DNA of 64,000 bases from Microbacterium excoecariae (GTDB lineage Bacteria; Actinomycetota; Actinomycetes; Actinomycetales; Microbacteriaceae), in contig NZ_JAANCO010000001.1 in assembly GCF_011326725.1 (NCBI RefSeq), positions 1,520,623-1,584,622 of the forward strand, in the 5' to 3' direction. The notes under the pieces are model-generated. The model saw only the letters and a program-made list of their open reading frames with translations. It made no database searches and was not told where the DNA came from. Every line of letters starts with the position of its first letter. Position 1 is the first letter of the stretch. Below, in pieces: positions 55,403 through 64,000 of the stretch. The translations under genes and the position numbers were made by a program.

Positions 55403-56643
55403 CGGCGGATCCGCGCCGCCTGCGGATCACGGCGATCGCGGACACCGATTCCTACGTGAAGTGGGCGGCCGCCCTCGTCGCCGACGCGCGGGTCGACGGC
55501 TCGCTCGTCGTCCTCGAGACGGAGCTCGTCGTGAGCGACGCGCAGCTGACGGCGGCGCTCGCGGGGTCCGGGCTCGCGGACGGGCGCGTGCGCCGCGCGC
55601 GACTCGAGGCGATCGCCGACGCGTGCCGCGACGCGGACGTCGTCCTCGTCGCGGCCCGCGGGCCCGTCGTGCGTGTCGTGGCACGGGCGGTGCGCGAGGA
55701 GCTCCCGCGCGCGGTGATCGCGACGGGGCTCCCGGGCATCTCGGTGCCCGCGACGTGGCGCGCGCTCCACTTTCGGCGGGGCTGCGACCTGTTCGTCCTC
55801 CACTCCCACCGGGAGGTGCGCGAGTTCGCGGCGCTCGCGCGCGAGCGGGGGATCCCGCAGGACTTCGCCCTCGCGACGCTGCCGTTCGCGCGGGGCGCGG
55901 GCGAATCGGCCCCGGCCGGCGGGACGGACCTCGTCTTCGCCGCGCAGGCGATCGTGCCCCGGGAGCCGGACGACCGCCGCCGCGTGGCCGGGATCCTCCT
56001 CGACGCCGCGCGCGCGGATCCGGATCGGCGTGTGGTCGTGAAGCTGCGCGGGCGCCCGGGGGAGCACCAGACCCACCGCGAGGCCGACGCGTACCCGGAT
56101 CTTGTCGCCGAGCACGGCGCGGCCCCGGCGAACCTCGTCGTGTCGTACGCGCCGATGTCGGAGGCCCTCCAGTCGGCGGAGGGCCTCGTGACCGTGAGCT
56201 CGACCGCCGCGATCGAGGCCGCCGCCGCCGGCGTCCCGGTCATCGCGCTCGACGACTTCGGTGTCTCGCCCGAGCTCATCAATGTCGTGTTTCGCGGGTC
56301 CGGCCTGCTGGCCGGAGCCGCGGACGTCGTCGCGCGACGGTTCCGGCGGCCCCGGCCCGAGTGGCTGGAGGACAACTACTTCCACGACCCCGCGAGCGAC
56401 ACGTGGGTTGCGCGCGCCGAGGAGATGGCGCGGGCGCGCGCGCAGGGCGTCCTGCCCCATCGCCCAAGCCCCGCGGCGCCCGGTGGCCCCGTGCGGCGCG
56501 CCTTCGAGCGCCGCCTCGCGCTGGGGCGCGCCGATACGAGCGCCGCGGGCCGCGCCGCCTACGCGATCGGCGTGCCCCTGCGGGCGCTCCTGCGCGCGGC
56601 GCGGTGGGCGGGCAACCGGATCCGCCCGGCCGTCAGGCGATGA
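55399..56643 (+). CDS. DUF6716-type putative glycosyltransferase
   Basis: 414 aa, GT-B-like protein. Beginning LRITAIADTDSYVKWAAAL is typical of the DUF6716 group. The C-terminal half has TVSSTAAIEAAAAGVPVIALDDFG, the nucleotide-sugar-binding pattern of capsule and teichoic-type transferases, followed by a basic amphipathic C-terminus (RRAFERRLALGRAD and on) suited to membrane contact. GTG start overlaps the NeuB stop (GTGA). Its last 11 bases overlap the convergent HAD gene. Likely extends or transfers the CMP-activated sugar (inference). Confidence 0.75.
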   Translation: MTADPRRLRITAIADTDSYVKWAAALVADARVDGSLVVLETELVVSDAQLTAALAGSGLADGRVRRARLEAIADACRDADVVLVAARGPVVRVVARAVREELPRAVIATGLPGISVPATWRALHFRRGCDLFVLHSHREVREFAALARERGIPQDFALATLPFARGAGESAPAGGTDLVFAAQAIVPREPDDRRRVAGILLDAARADPDRRVVVKLRGRPGEHQTHREADAYPDLVAEHGAAPANLVVSYAPMSEALQSAEGLVTVSSTAAIEAAAAGVPVIALDDFGVSPELINVVFRGSGLLAGAADVVARRFRRPRPEWLEDNYFHDPASDTWVARAEEMARARAQGVLPHRPSPAAPGGPVRRAFERRLALGRADTSAAGRAAYAIGVPLRALLRAARWAGNRIRPAVRR

Positions 56644-57502
56644 CTTCGGCGCGCAGGCGGGCGAGGTGGCGGGCGGTGATGTCGTCCTCCGCGTCGCCCT
56701 CGCGCGTGTGCGGGACCTCGCGGATGACCTCGAAAGAGACGTCCGGGACGTCGCCCGTCGGCCGCACGTCGAGGTGGGTCGCCGTGAATCCGTGCGCGTC
56801 GAGATAGCGGGCCATGTCGTAGTCCTGCCCGGAATCGCCGGCCGTGAACCAGCGCCGCGGCGGATCCATGCGGGGCGCGACGAGGTCGAGCGCGCGGCGG
56901 GCGCCAAGGGCCTTGCCGCTCGTCGCGTGCTCGACGTCGATCGAGATCACGGTGGGGTAAATGGTCGTCTCGTCCGCCACGCCGTGGTCGTCGAGGATCC
57001 GCGAGATCGCGGCGGCGAGCTCGTCGCGGCGGGCGAGGAAGGTCGCGCCGGGAACCTCGACGAAGTGCTCGACGGAGATCATCGTGCGCTTGGTCTCGTC
57101 GAAGAAGACGAGGTCCGAGAAGTCCCGGTCCACGAGGGCGCGCACGGCGTCCACGACGGCGGGCGGCGGGCTCATGGCGGGGTCCTCGGCGATGTCGTCG
57201 ACGGCGGCGGTGCCGCCGCGGTCGGCGAGCGAGAACCAGGTGCCGCCCTTCTCGCCGACGCCCCACACGGGGTCGGCAGGGCCGAGGCCCGCGTCGACGA
57301 GGGCGGGGAGGAGCCGCTCGGCGAGGAAGTCGACCGATCGGCCCGTGTTGAACACGACGGGGCAGCCCGCCTGCGCCAGGGCGACGAGGTCGCGGGCGAT
57401 GGCCGGCAGCCGCAGCGTGCGCGTTCGCGTGCTGGCGAGGGGGCCGTCGACGTCGAGGAGGAGTCCGAGAGGGGGTGCGCTCACCCCGCCATCCTGCCGC
57501 AT
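56633..57502 (-). CDS. HAD superfamily hydrolase
   Basis: 289 aa. LLLDVDGPLASTRTRTL holds the DxD nucleophile pair, PVVFNTGRSVDF motif 2, SGKALGARRAL lysine, and FTAGDSGQDYDMARY motif 4: a class IIB (Cof/phosphosugar phosphatase-like) enzyme. Substrate unknown. Start is either ATG 57502 or GTG 57484 (the latter begins VSAPPLGLLLDVDG, closer to the domain); I keep the longer. It follows the Nudix gene by four bases on the same strand. Confidence 0.8.
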   Translation of the reverse strand: MRQDGGVSAPPLGLLLDVDGPLASTRTRTLRLPAIARDLVALAQAGCPVVFNTGRSVDFLAERLLPALVDAGLGPADPVWGVGEKGGTWFSLADRGGTAAVDDIAEDPAMSPPPAVVDAVRALVDRDFSDLVFFDETKRTMISVEHFVEVPGATFLARRDELAAAISRILDDHGVADETTIYPTVISIDVEHATSGKALGARRALDLVAPRMDPPRRWFTAGDSGQDYDMARYLDAHGFTATHLDVRPTGDVPDVSFEVIREVPHTREGDAEDDITARHLARLRAEVIA

Positions 57503-57506
57503 CGCG

Positions 57507-58196
57507 CTACGGGAGGCTGATCCGCCGCGACGGATCCCACGGCTCTTCCCAGTCGAGGGCCGCGAACAGCCGGTCGAGGATCCCCGCCGTGAAGCCCCAC
57601 ACGAGCCGGGGGGAGCCGTCGACGTCGAGACGCCACGCCGGGCCGGTGTGGGTCGCGCCCGCGCCCGCCATCGTCCAGCTGTAGCGATGCGCGGGGTCGA
57701 GCAGGTCCGCGACGGGCGCGCGGAAGACGTTCTCGGATTCCGCGCGGTCGACGGCGTACACGGGGGACGGATCCGCCCACCAGCCGATCACGGGCGTCAC
57801 GCGGTGGCGCGAGAACGGCAGCGCGAGGTCGGCGAGGGGGCCGAGCACCTCGACGCCCGCCGGGTTGAGACCGGTCTCCTCCTCGGCCTCGCGCAGCGCG
57901 GCGTCGACGGGGCCACTGTCGCCGTCGTCCACACGCCCGCCCGGAAACGCCACCTGGCCGGGGTGCGAGCGCAGCGTCGCCGCGCGGGTGAGCAGCAGCA
58001 CGTCGAGGTCGCGCGAGACCGCGGCGTGGTGGGCGGGCCGCTCGGCGGGGTGGTCGTCGAGCACCCCGAAGAGGATCAGGACGGCCGCGGGCCGCGCCGC
58101 GCGCTCGTCGAACGCCTCGCCATCCGGAGGCTCCCACAGGGGTGCCGACGACCGGGCGACGAGGTCGCGCAGCTGCGCGTGGGCCGACGCGCTCAG
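57507..58196 (-). CDS. Nudix hydrolase, CoA pyrophosphatase-like, with probable CTG start
   Basis: 229 aa. Nudix box GGRVDDGDSGPVDAALREAE plus EETG with the REAEEETG core, preceded by LRSHPGQVAFPGG, the extra motif of CoA diphosphatases (NudL/YeaB). The frame has no ATG, GTG or TTG before the domain on this side of the nagE overlap. CTG at 58196 is preceded by GGAG with 5 bases spacing and forms CTGA with the nagE stop, just like the ATGA overlaps elsewhere, so I take it as the start. Function inferred: trims CoA or related nucleotides. Confidence 0.82.
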   Translation of the reverse strand: MSASAHAQLRDLVARSSAPLWEPPDGEAFDERAARPAAVLILFGVLDDHPAERPAHHAAVSRDLDVLLLTRAATLRSHPGQVAFPGGRVDDGDSGPVDAALREAEEETGLNPAGVEVLGPLADLALPFSRHRVTPVIGWWADPSPVYAVDRAESENVFRAPVADLLDPAHRYSWTMAGAGATHTGPAWRLDVDGSPRLVWGFTAGILDRLFAALDWEEPWDPSRRISLP

Positions 58197-60121
58197 CGGA
58201 ACTCCACGGTGGCGGCGGCGTCGTTGAGCACGACGACGGGGGTGATCGTCGGGTGGCCCGCGGCGCGGATCCGCTCGAGGTCGACCCGGATCAGGGGCGT
58301 TCCCGCGTCCACGATGTCGCCCGTCGCGACGAGGTTCGTGAAGCCGTCGCCGCGCATGGAGACGGTGTCGAGTCCGACGTGGATGAGGAGCTCCGTGCCG
58401 TCGTCGAGCACGAGCGCGATCGCGTGTCCCGTGTCGAACACGTGGCCGACGCGACCCGGCGCCGGCGCCACGACGGTGTCGCCCGAGGGCTCGATCGCCA
58501 GGCCGGGCCCCATCAGCTCGTCGGAGAACGTCGGATCCGGGACCGCGCCGAGCGGCAGGACCGTGCCGGGGATCGGCTGCGCCAGGGCGACGACCCGCGG
58601 TGCCGTCGCGGTCCGGGGCCCGTCGCCGGTGTCGCCGGTGTCGCCCGCGACGGGCGTGGCGTACGCGGGGGCCGTGGCGTCCCCGGCGATGAGGCGCTCC
58701 ATGGCGTCCTTGACGAACTGGACGTTCAGCCCGTACACGACCTGCACGGAGCGGCCGCCCGTCCGCATCGTGCCGGCGGCGCCGGCACGCTGGAGCGCGG
58801 CCTCGTCGACCCGCGAGGGATCCGCGATCTGCATCCGCAGCCGTGTCGCGCAGTTGTCGAGCTCGAGAATGTTGCCGGCACCGCCCAGTGCGGCGACGAA
58901 GCGATCCGCCGTAGCGAGGTAGGCGTCCTCGCCCGCGGGCGCGGCGCGGCCGGCATCGGCCTCGACCGACTCCTCGTCCTCTCGTCCGATCGTCCTGAGC
59001 TGCCAGCGCTGGATGACGAAGGTGAACACGAGGAAGTAGATGACGAACCAGGCGACGCCGAGGACGAGGAGGATCCACGGGTTCTGGGCCATCGGGTTGT
59101 TCCACCCGAGGCCGAGGTCGATCGCGCCCGCCGAGAAGCCGAAGCCCATCCGGGTCGGCAACAGGGCCGCGAGGAACATCGAGATCCCCGTGAACAGGGC
59201 GTGGATGACGTACAGGACGGGGGCGAGGAACATGAAGGAGAACTCGAGCGGTTCCGTGATGCCCACGAGGAACGCCGCGAAGGCGGCGGAGAACAGGATG
59301 CCGCCCGCGACCTTCTTCCGGCGGGGGCGCGCCGTGACGTACATGGCGAGAGCGGCGCCCGGCAGGCCGAACATCATGATGGGGAAAAAGCCCGACATGT
59401 ACTGGCCCGTCACGCCGTACTCGCCCGTCCCGGCGAGGAAGTTCGACAGGTCGTTGATCCCCGCGACATCGAACCAGAACACCGAGTTCAAGGCGTGGTG
59501 CAGGCCGAAGGGGATGAGGAGCCGGTTGAAGAAGCCGTACAGGCCGGCGCCGAACGCACCGAGCCCGAGGATCCATTCGCCGAACGCGACGAGCCCCGCG
59601 TAGACGAACGGCCAGGCGAAGAACAGCACGATGGACAGGAGGATCGACAGCCCGGCCGACACGATCGCCACCGAGCGCTTCCCTGAGAAGAAGGCGAGGT
59701 AGTCGGGGAGGCGCGTGTCCTTGAACCGGTTGTAGGCGAACGCGCCGATCAGGCCGCAGAGAATCCCGGTGAAAGCGTTCTGGATATTGCCGAACGCCGC
59801 GTCGACGGCGTCCTCCGCTATGCCGACGTACCCGGCCACGTTCGCGGGCGCGAGCAGCGTCGTCACGGTGAGCCACGACACGAGCCCTGCGAGGGCGGAC
59901 GTGCCGTCGGACTTCACAGCCATGCCGATCGAGACACCGACCGCGAACAGCAGCGCCAGGTTGTTGATCACGGCGCCGCCCGCCGCGAGGAGGAACACCG
60001 ACACGACGTTCTCGCCGAGCGTCTGCGCGATCCAGTTTCCGACCCCCATGAGGATCGCGGCCACGGGCATCACGGCGATCGGCAGCATGAGCGACTTGCC
60101 GAGGTTTTGCAGGAACTTCAC
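58193..60121 (-). CDS. nagE: PTS EIICBA, N-acetylglucosamine type
   Basis: Imports and phosphorylates a sugar, most likely GlcNAc. 642 aa: EIIC membrane domain (1-370; SGFFPIMMFGLPGAALAMY, FLVGITEPLEFSFMFLAP), EIIB (about 405-480; phosphocysteine C424 in ELDNCATRLRM), EIIA (about 500-640; phosphohistidine H581 in LLIHVGLDTVSM). Sequence order and text match NagE better than glucose or maltose EII proteins. GTG start at 60121 with GGGAG 9 bases upstream. A TATCTT box upstream may be its promoter. Confidence 0.88.
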   Translation of the reverse strand: MKFLQNLGKSLMLPIAVMPVAAILMGVGNWIAQTLGENVVSVFLLAAGGAVINNLALLFAVGVSIGMAVKSDGTSALAGLVSWLTVTTLLAPANVAGYVGIAEDAVDAAFGNIQNAFTGILCGLIGAFAYNRFKDTRLPDYLAFFSGKRSVAIVSAGLSILLSIVLFFAWPFVYAGLVAFGEWILGLGAFGAGLYGFFNRLLIPFGLHHALNSVFWFDVAGINDLSNFLAGTGEYGVTGQYMSGFFPIMMFGLPGAALAMYVTARPRRKKVAGGILFSAAFAAFLVGITEPLEFSFMFLAPVLYVIHALFTGISMFLAALLPTRMGFGFSAGAIDLGLGWNNPMAQNPWILLVLGVAWFVIYFLVFTFVIQRWQLRTIGREDEESVEADAGRAAPAGEDAYLATADRFVAALGGAGNILELDNCATRLRMQIADPSRVDEAALQRAGAAGTMRTGGRSVQVVYGLNVQFVKDAMERLIAGDATAPAYATPVAGDTGDTGDGPRTATAPRVVALAQPIPGTVLPLGAVPDPTFSDELMGPGLAIEPSGDTVVAPAPGRVGHVFDTGHAIALVLDDGTELLIHVGLDTVSMRGDGFTNLVATGDIVDAGTPLIRVDLERIRAAGHPTITPVVVLNDAAATVEFR

Positions 60122-60212
60122 GCGGGAACTCCCGTCGAGGTGGCGAAGGGGACAGAGGGGAAGATACCCGCGGGACCCGGAGCTCGCCAGGATCCCGCGC
60201 GGATCGCGTTCG

Positions 60213-61853
60213 TCAGGGGCGACGAGCCGCCCGGCGTTCGGCCTGCAGGACCGGGTCCGGCACAGGCAGAGCGTCGATGAGCCGGCGGGTGTACGGATCC
60301 GTCGGCGCTCCCAGGACCTGTGCGGTCGCGCCCTGCTCCACGATGCGCCCGCCGTGAAGCACCGCGACGCGGTGCGCGAGGAGATCGACGACGGCCAGGT
60401 CGTGGGTGATGAACAGGCACGCAAACCCGAAGCGCTCCTGCAGGTCCTGGAATAGCCCGAGCACCGTGGCCTGTACCGACACGTCGAGGGCGCTGGTGGG
60501 CTCGTCCGCGACGACGAGCCGGGGCTCGAGGGTCAGGGCGCGCGCGAGCGAGGCCCGCTGGCGTTGACCGCCCGAGAGCTCGTGCGGGTATCGGCGGGCG
60601 AAGTCCGCGGGCAGGCGAACGGCTTCCAGCAGGTCGACCACGCGCTCCTCGGCTTCCGCCACGGTGCGCGCCTCGCCCTGCACGATGAGCGGCTCCGCGA
60701 CGCAGGCTCCGACCGTGAGAAGCGGATTGAAGCTGGACGCGGGATCCTGGAACACGAATCCGAGACCGCTCCGGTGCGGGCGCAGCTGACGCTCCCGCAC
60801 GCCGTTCATCTCGACGCCGAGGACGTCGAGGGAACCGCCCGTCACGGTCGTGAGACCCGCGATCGCCCGCCCAATCGTCGACTTGCCGGATCCGGACTCC
60901 CCGACGAGCCCGAGCACCTCGCCCGGCCGGATCTCTAGGTCGACGCCGCTGACGGCCCGGAAGCCCGCGGCCCCGAACCTCCCGGGATAGACGATCTCGA
61001 GCGCGCGGGCCCGGACGACGGGGGCCTCGTCCTCCCCGCCCCGGAGGGCGCGATCGGCGATTTCGAGACGGGGTACGGCGGCGAGGAGGGCGCGCGTGTA
61101 CTCGGCCTGCGGCGCCCGGAAGAGTTCCTCGACGGGTGCGGTCTCGACGATCTCGCCGCGATACATCACGCACACCCTGTCGGCGAGGTCCGCGACGACG
61201 CCCATGTTGTGGGTGATGAGGACGATCGCCGTGCCGAACTCGTCGCGCACCTGCCGCAGCAGGTCGAGGATCTCGGCCTGCACCGTGACATCCAGCGCCG
61301 TGGTGGGCTCGTCCGCGACGAGGACGCGCGGGCCGAGCGCGAGCGCCTGCGCGATGACGATGCGCTGCTTCTGGCCGCCGGAGAACTGGTGGGGATAGTC
61401 GTTCGCGCGGCGTTCCGGATCGGGAATCCCGACCTTGCGCAGCATGTCGACCGCGCGGCGACGCGCGGCGCGCTTCGAGATCTTCTCGTGGGAACGGATC
61501 CCCTCCGCGATCTGCCAGCCGACCGGGAACACGGGGTTGAGCGCCGTCATGGGCTCCTGGAAGATCATCGCGGCCCCGGAGCCGCGAAACGCCCGCAGGC
61601 GCTCGCCGCGGAGGGCCACCACGTCGGTGCCCGAGACGACGACCGCGCCGGACGCCGTGGCCGTTTCGGGGAGGAGACCGAGCAGCGTGCGCGCCGTGAC
61701 GGTCTTGCCCGAGCCGGACTCCCCGACGATGGCGAGCACTTCGCGCTCGCGCACGTCGAGGTCGATGCCGCGGACGGCGTGCACCGCGCCGCCGTCCGTG
61801 GCGAACGTGACGTCGAGGCCGGTGACCTCGACGGCGAGATGATCCGCGCTCAT
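60213..61853 (-). CDS. Dual ATP-binding protein of an oligopeptide/dipeptide ABC transporter (DppD-DppF fusion)
   Basis: 546 aa carrying two complete ABC ATPase domains. Domain 1: Walker A GESGSGKT at 44-51, FSGGQKQRIVIAQAL signature, VLVADEPTTALD Walker B. Domain 2: GESGSGKS near 315-323, LSGGQRQRASLARAL, VVADEPTSALD. The fused form replaces separate DppD and DppF. ATG overlaps the stop of the DppC-type permease (ATGA). The last residues (QAERRAARRP) are basic. Substrate (peptides, nickel, sugars) is not decided by sequence alone. Confidence 0.93.
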   Translation of the reverse strand: MSADHLAVEVTGLDVTFATDGGAVHAVRGIDLDVREREVLAIVGESGSGKTVTARTLLGLLPETATASGAVVVSGTDVVALRGERLRAFRGSGAAMIFQEPMTALNPVFPVGWQIAEGIRSHEKISKRAARRRAVDMLRKVGIPDPERRANDYPHQFSGGQKQRIVIAQALALGPRVLVADEPTTALDVTVQAEILDLLRQVRDEFGTAIVLITHNMGVVADLADRVCVMYRGEIVETAPVEELFRAPQAEYTRALLAAVPRLEIADRALRGGEDEAPVVRARALEIVYPGRFGAAGFRAVSGVDLEIRPGEVLGLVGESGSGKSTIGRAIAGLTTVTGGSLDVLGVEMNGVRERQLRPHRSGLGFVFQDPASSFNPLLTVGACVAEPLIVQGEARTVAEAEERVVDLLEAVRLPADFARRYPHELSGGQRQRASLARALTLEPRLVVADEPTSALDVSVQATVLGLFQDLQERFGFACLFITHDLAVVDLLAHRVAVLHGGRIVEQGATAQVLGAPTDPYTRRLIDALPVPDPVLQAERRAARRP

Positions 61854-62794
61854 TTCGGCGATCCCTTTCGTGCGAGGCGGCGCCGGCGCGTGCGCAGGCG
61901 GGGGTCCGCGAGGTCGTTGAGGCTCTCGCCGACGAGCGTGATGCCGAGGACGACGAGAACGATCGCGAGGCCGGGGAAGACGGCCGTCCACCAGCGGCCG
62001 GCCGTGACGTCCTCGACCGCGCGGTTCAGGTCGTATCCCCACTCGGCCGCCGCGCTCGGCTCGATGCCGAATCCGAGAAATCCGAGGCCCGCGATGGTCA
62101 GGATGGCCTCCGAGGCGTTGAGCGTGAAGATCAGCGGCAGGCTGCGCGTGGCGTTGCGCAGCACGTGCCGCATCATGATCCGCCAGGTCGACGCGCCGAC
62201 GACGCGTGCCGCCTCGACGTACGCCTCCTGCTTGATGCGCACGGTCTCCGCGCGTACGACCCGGAAATACTGCGGGATGAAGACGACGGTGATGGAGATC
62301 GCGGTCGCCATGATGCCCCCGAAGAGGCTCGATTGTCCGCCCGAGATGATGATCGCGCTGACGATGGCGAGCAGTAACGAGGGGAACGCGTACACGGCGT
62401 CGCAGACCACAACGAGCACGCGATCGACCCACCCGCCGAGGTAGCCCGACCACGCGCCGAGGAGCACGCCGAGAAACAGGCTCATCATGACCGAGACGAC
62501 GATCACCACGAGCGCCGTCTGCGCACCCCACACGACGCGCGAGAACACGTCGTAGCCGGCGATCGTCGTGCCCCAGATGTGCTCGCCGCCGGGCGCCGTG
62601 CGCGGGGGGAACGTCCCGGCGTCGTCCGCGAGCTGGGCATATCCGAAGGGCGCGATCAGGGGCGCGCAGAGGGCCGTGAGAACGAACGCGCCCGTCAGGA
62701 CGAGCCCCGCGACGAGCATCCCGCGCTGCAGGCCGACGGCCTGCCGGGCGGTCCGCACGAGCGGGATCCGGTCGAGGATCGTTGCGGAAGCCAC
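61850..62794 (-). CDS. ABC transporter permease, DppC/OppC type
   Basis: 314 aa, about six transmembrane helices, BPD_transp_1 domain with the EAA loop EAARVVGASTWRIMMRHVLRN, and an N-terminal OppC-like cytosolic segment with GTTIAGYDVFSRVVWG. GTG start one base after the stop of the DppB-type gene. Works with the adjacent permease and the dual ATPase. Confidence 0.92.
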   Translation of the reverse strand: MASATILDRIPLVRTARQAVGLQRGMLVAGLVLTGAFVLTALCAPLIAPFGYAQLADDAGTFPPRTAPGGEHIWGTTIAGYDVFSRVVWGAQTALVVIVVSVMMSLFLGVLLGAWSGYLGGWVDRVLVVVCDAVYAFPSLLLAIVSAIIISGGQSSLFGGIMATAISITVVFIPQYFRVVRAETVRIKQEAYVEAARVVGASTWRIMMRHVLRNATRSLPLIFTLNASEAILTIAGLGFLGFGIEPSAAAEWGYDLNRAVEDVTAGRWWTAVFPGLAIVLVVLGITLVGESLNDLADPRLRTRRRRLARKGSPK

Positions 62795-62795
62795 G

Positions 62796-63881
62796 TCAGT
62801 ACCTCACCCTCGGGTCGATGAACGCCGCGATGATGTCGACGATGAAGTTGGTGAGGGCCACGATTACGGCCAAGAGCGCGACGATGCCCTGCACGGCGAC
62901 GAAGTCGCGCGCCTTGAGGAACTCACTGAGCTGGTAGCCGAGGCCCATCCACTCGAAGGTGGTCTCGGTGAGCACGGCGCCGCCGAGGAGCATCGCGATC
63001 TGGAGGCCGATGACCGTGATGATCGGGATGAGAGCGGGCCGGTATGCGTGCGTCCGCACGAGACGGAACTCGCTCACCCCGCGCGAGCGCGCGGCGTCGA
63101 CGTAGGGCGTGGCGAGGGTGCCGATGACGTTGGTGCGGACGAGGCGGAGGAACACTCCCGCGGTGAGGAGGCCGAGCGCGATGCCCGGGAGGATGGCGTG
63201 CTGCAGGACGTCGGCGATCAGCGCGGGGTTGCCGGTCCGCAGGGCGTCGATCGTGTAGATGCCGGTGGCGCCCTCGACGCGACCGAGCTGCAGCTCGGCG
63301 CGCGGGGACGCGCGTCCCGAGCTGGGGAGGATCCCGAGCCAGACGGAGAACACGAGCTTGAGGAGGAGACCCGCGAAGAACACCGGGGTGGCGTAGCAGA
63401 GGATCGCGAACACGCGCAGGGCCGCGTCGCCCCACGTGTCGCGCAGCCACGCCGCGAGCATGCCCAGGGGAATCCCGACGGCGAACGCGACGAGGAGCGC
63501 GTAGATGGCGAGCTCGAGCGTCGCTCCGCCGTATCGCACGAGCACCTCGGTGACGGGCTGCCCGTCGATCGTGGTGCCGAAATCGCCCGTCGCGATGCCG
63601 CCGAGATACTCGGCGTACTGCACGATGAGCGGGCGGTTGTAGCCGGCGGCCTCGATGCGCTCGGCGAGCTGCGCGGGGGTGAGCTGGCCACCGAGGGCCG
63701 CGGTAATCGGATCCCCCGTCACGCGCATCATGAGGAAGACGGTCGTGACGAGGATGAAGATCGTGGGGAAGATGAGCAGGAAGCGAATCAGCACGTAGCG
63801 CCACAGCGTCGTGCCGCCGCGTGTCGTCGTCTTCGTCGGGGGAGCCGTCGGTGTCTCGGCGGCGAGGGCAATGTCTGCCAC
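62796..63881 (-). CDS. ABC transporter permease, DppB/OppB type
   Basis: 361 aa, six transmembrane helices: first helix at about residues 30-52 (LIRFLLIFPTIFILVTTVF), EAA loop YVDAARSRGVSEFRLVRTHA, C-terminal FIVDIIAAFIDPRVRY as usual. GTG start at 63881 with AAGGACC upstream. First complete gene of the transporter operon in this window; the substrate-binding protein is presumably encoded just beyond the end. Confidence 0.93.
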   Translation of the reverse strand: MADIALAAETPTAPPTKTTTRGGTTLWRYVLIRFLLIFPTIFILVTTVFLMMRVTGDPITAALGGQLTPAQLAERIEAAGYNRPLIVQYAEYLGGIATGDFGTTIDGQPVTEVLVRYGGATLELAIYALLVAFAVGIPLGMLAAWLRDTWGDAALRVFAILCYATPVFFAGLLLKLVFSVWLGILPSSGRASPRAELQLGRVEGATGIYTIDALRTGNPALIADVLQHAILPGIALGLLTAGVFLRLVRTNVIGTLATPYVDAARSRGVSEFRLVRTHAYRPALIPIITVIGLQIAMLLGGAVLTETTFEWMGLGYQLSEFLKARDFVAVQGIVALLAVIVALTNFIVDIIAAFIDPRVRY

Positions 63882-64000
63882 AGAAGGTCCTTGTGGGGTC
63901 GGTGGAGGACGGTGCGGATCGTCGACGGGGCGCCCCGGCGGCGGCCCCGCGGCGGATAGCGGGGCGGGGGTCGGCGGCGGTATAGCGGGAGCGGGGCCCG
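63882..64000 (-). other. Intergenic edge upstream of dppB-type gene
   Basis: 119 bases at the window edge. The minus strand shows the dppB ribosome site (AAGGACC) and a GC-rich imperfect inverted repeat near 63930-63955, possibly an attenuating hairpin after an upstream gene. No complete gene is seen. Confidence 0.4.

Overview
The window is a high-GC (about 70 percent), densely packed bacterial chromosome segment. I read it as an actinobacterium, most likely family Microbacteriaceae. The evidence is the gene orders tig-clpP1-clpP2-clpX, rplU-rpmA-obg-proB-proA-nadD-rsfS and ileS-folC-ndk, a translation-type ileS T-box, a DUF4233 gene after folC, an RNase E with N-terminal extension, FrnE-type DsbA, and frequent GTG starts with TANNNT boxes 6-8 nt before start codons (leaderless transcripts). 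There is no CRISPR array, insertion sequence, prophage or plasmid gene. Most of the window is core chromosome.

Layout. 1-4.6 kb: 3' part of ferrochelatase, then rpiB, a Nei-type glycosylase, an amidohydrolase and a convergent cupin gene. 4.7-8.4 kb (minus): dps, a large LuxR-type ATPase regulator and a 58-aa gene coupled to it. 8.5-13.6 kb: gamma-carbonic anhydrase, tRNA-Gly, tRNA-Pro, trigger factor and the Clp protease genes. 13.6-18.5 kb (minus): M3 peptidase, then valS with a coupled 77-aa gene. 18.6-20 kb: an autoregulated ArsR/AHSA1 pair, followed by a striking block of G and C homopolymers. 20.1-23.6 kb (minus): gpsA-ggpP-ggpS, which looks like a complete glucosylglycerol osmolyte operon. 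23.7-29.4 kb: ileS with its T-box, folC, DUF4233, ndk. 29.4-39.9 kb: VKOR-type membrane protein, rne, DUF4031, rplU, rpmA, obg, proB, proA, nadD, rsfS, tRNA-Ala. 40-46.2 kb: GH114-like lipoprotein, FHA protein, FUSC protein, nitronate monooxygenase and a tandem pair of CNNM/CorC-like membrane proteins behind a structured leader. 46.2-50.5 kb: DsbA with a possible 41-aa companion, a SelW-like protein, and an FdhF/YdeP-like molybdoenzyme with fdhD. 50.6-52.3 kb: divergent drug efflux/MarR pair. 52.4-56.6 kb: four overlapping genes for activation and transfer of a nonulosonic (sialic-acid-like) sugar. 56.6-64 kb (minus): HAD hydrolase, Nudix hydrolase, nagE (GlcNAc PTS), and an oligopeptide-type ABC transporter that runs off the end.

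Working together: ileS-folC-DUF4233, gpsA-ggpP-ggpS, obg-proB-proA, nadD-unknown-rsfS, the CNNM pair, the nonulosonate cluster and dppB-dppC-dppDF are all joined by 1-4 base stop/start overlaps, so each is likely one translationally coupled unit. The nonulosonate cluster is the best candidate for a poorly described system. It has a synthase without the usual C-terminal SAF domain, a cytidylyltransferase fused to a phosphatase, and two unusual glycosyltransferases, with no HexNAc epimerase. That content would fit a Kdn-type cell-wall polymer made from mannose-6-phosphate, which is inference.
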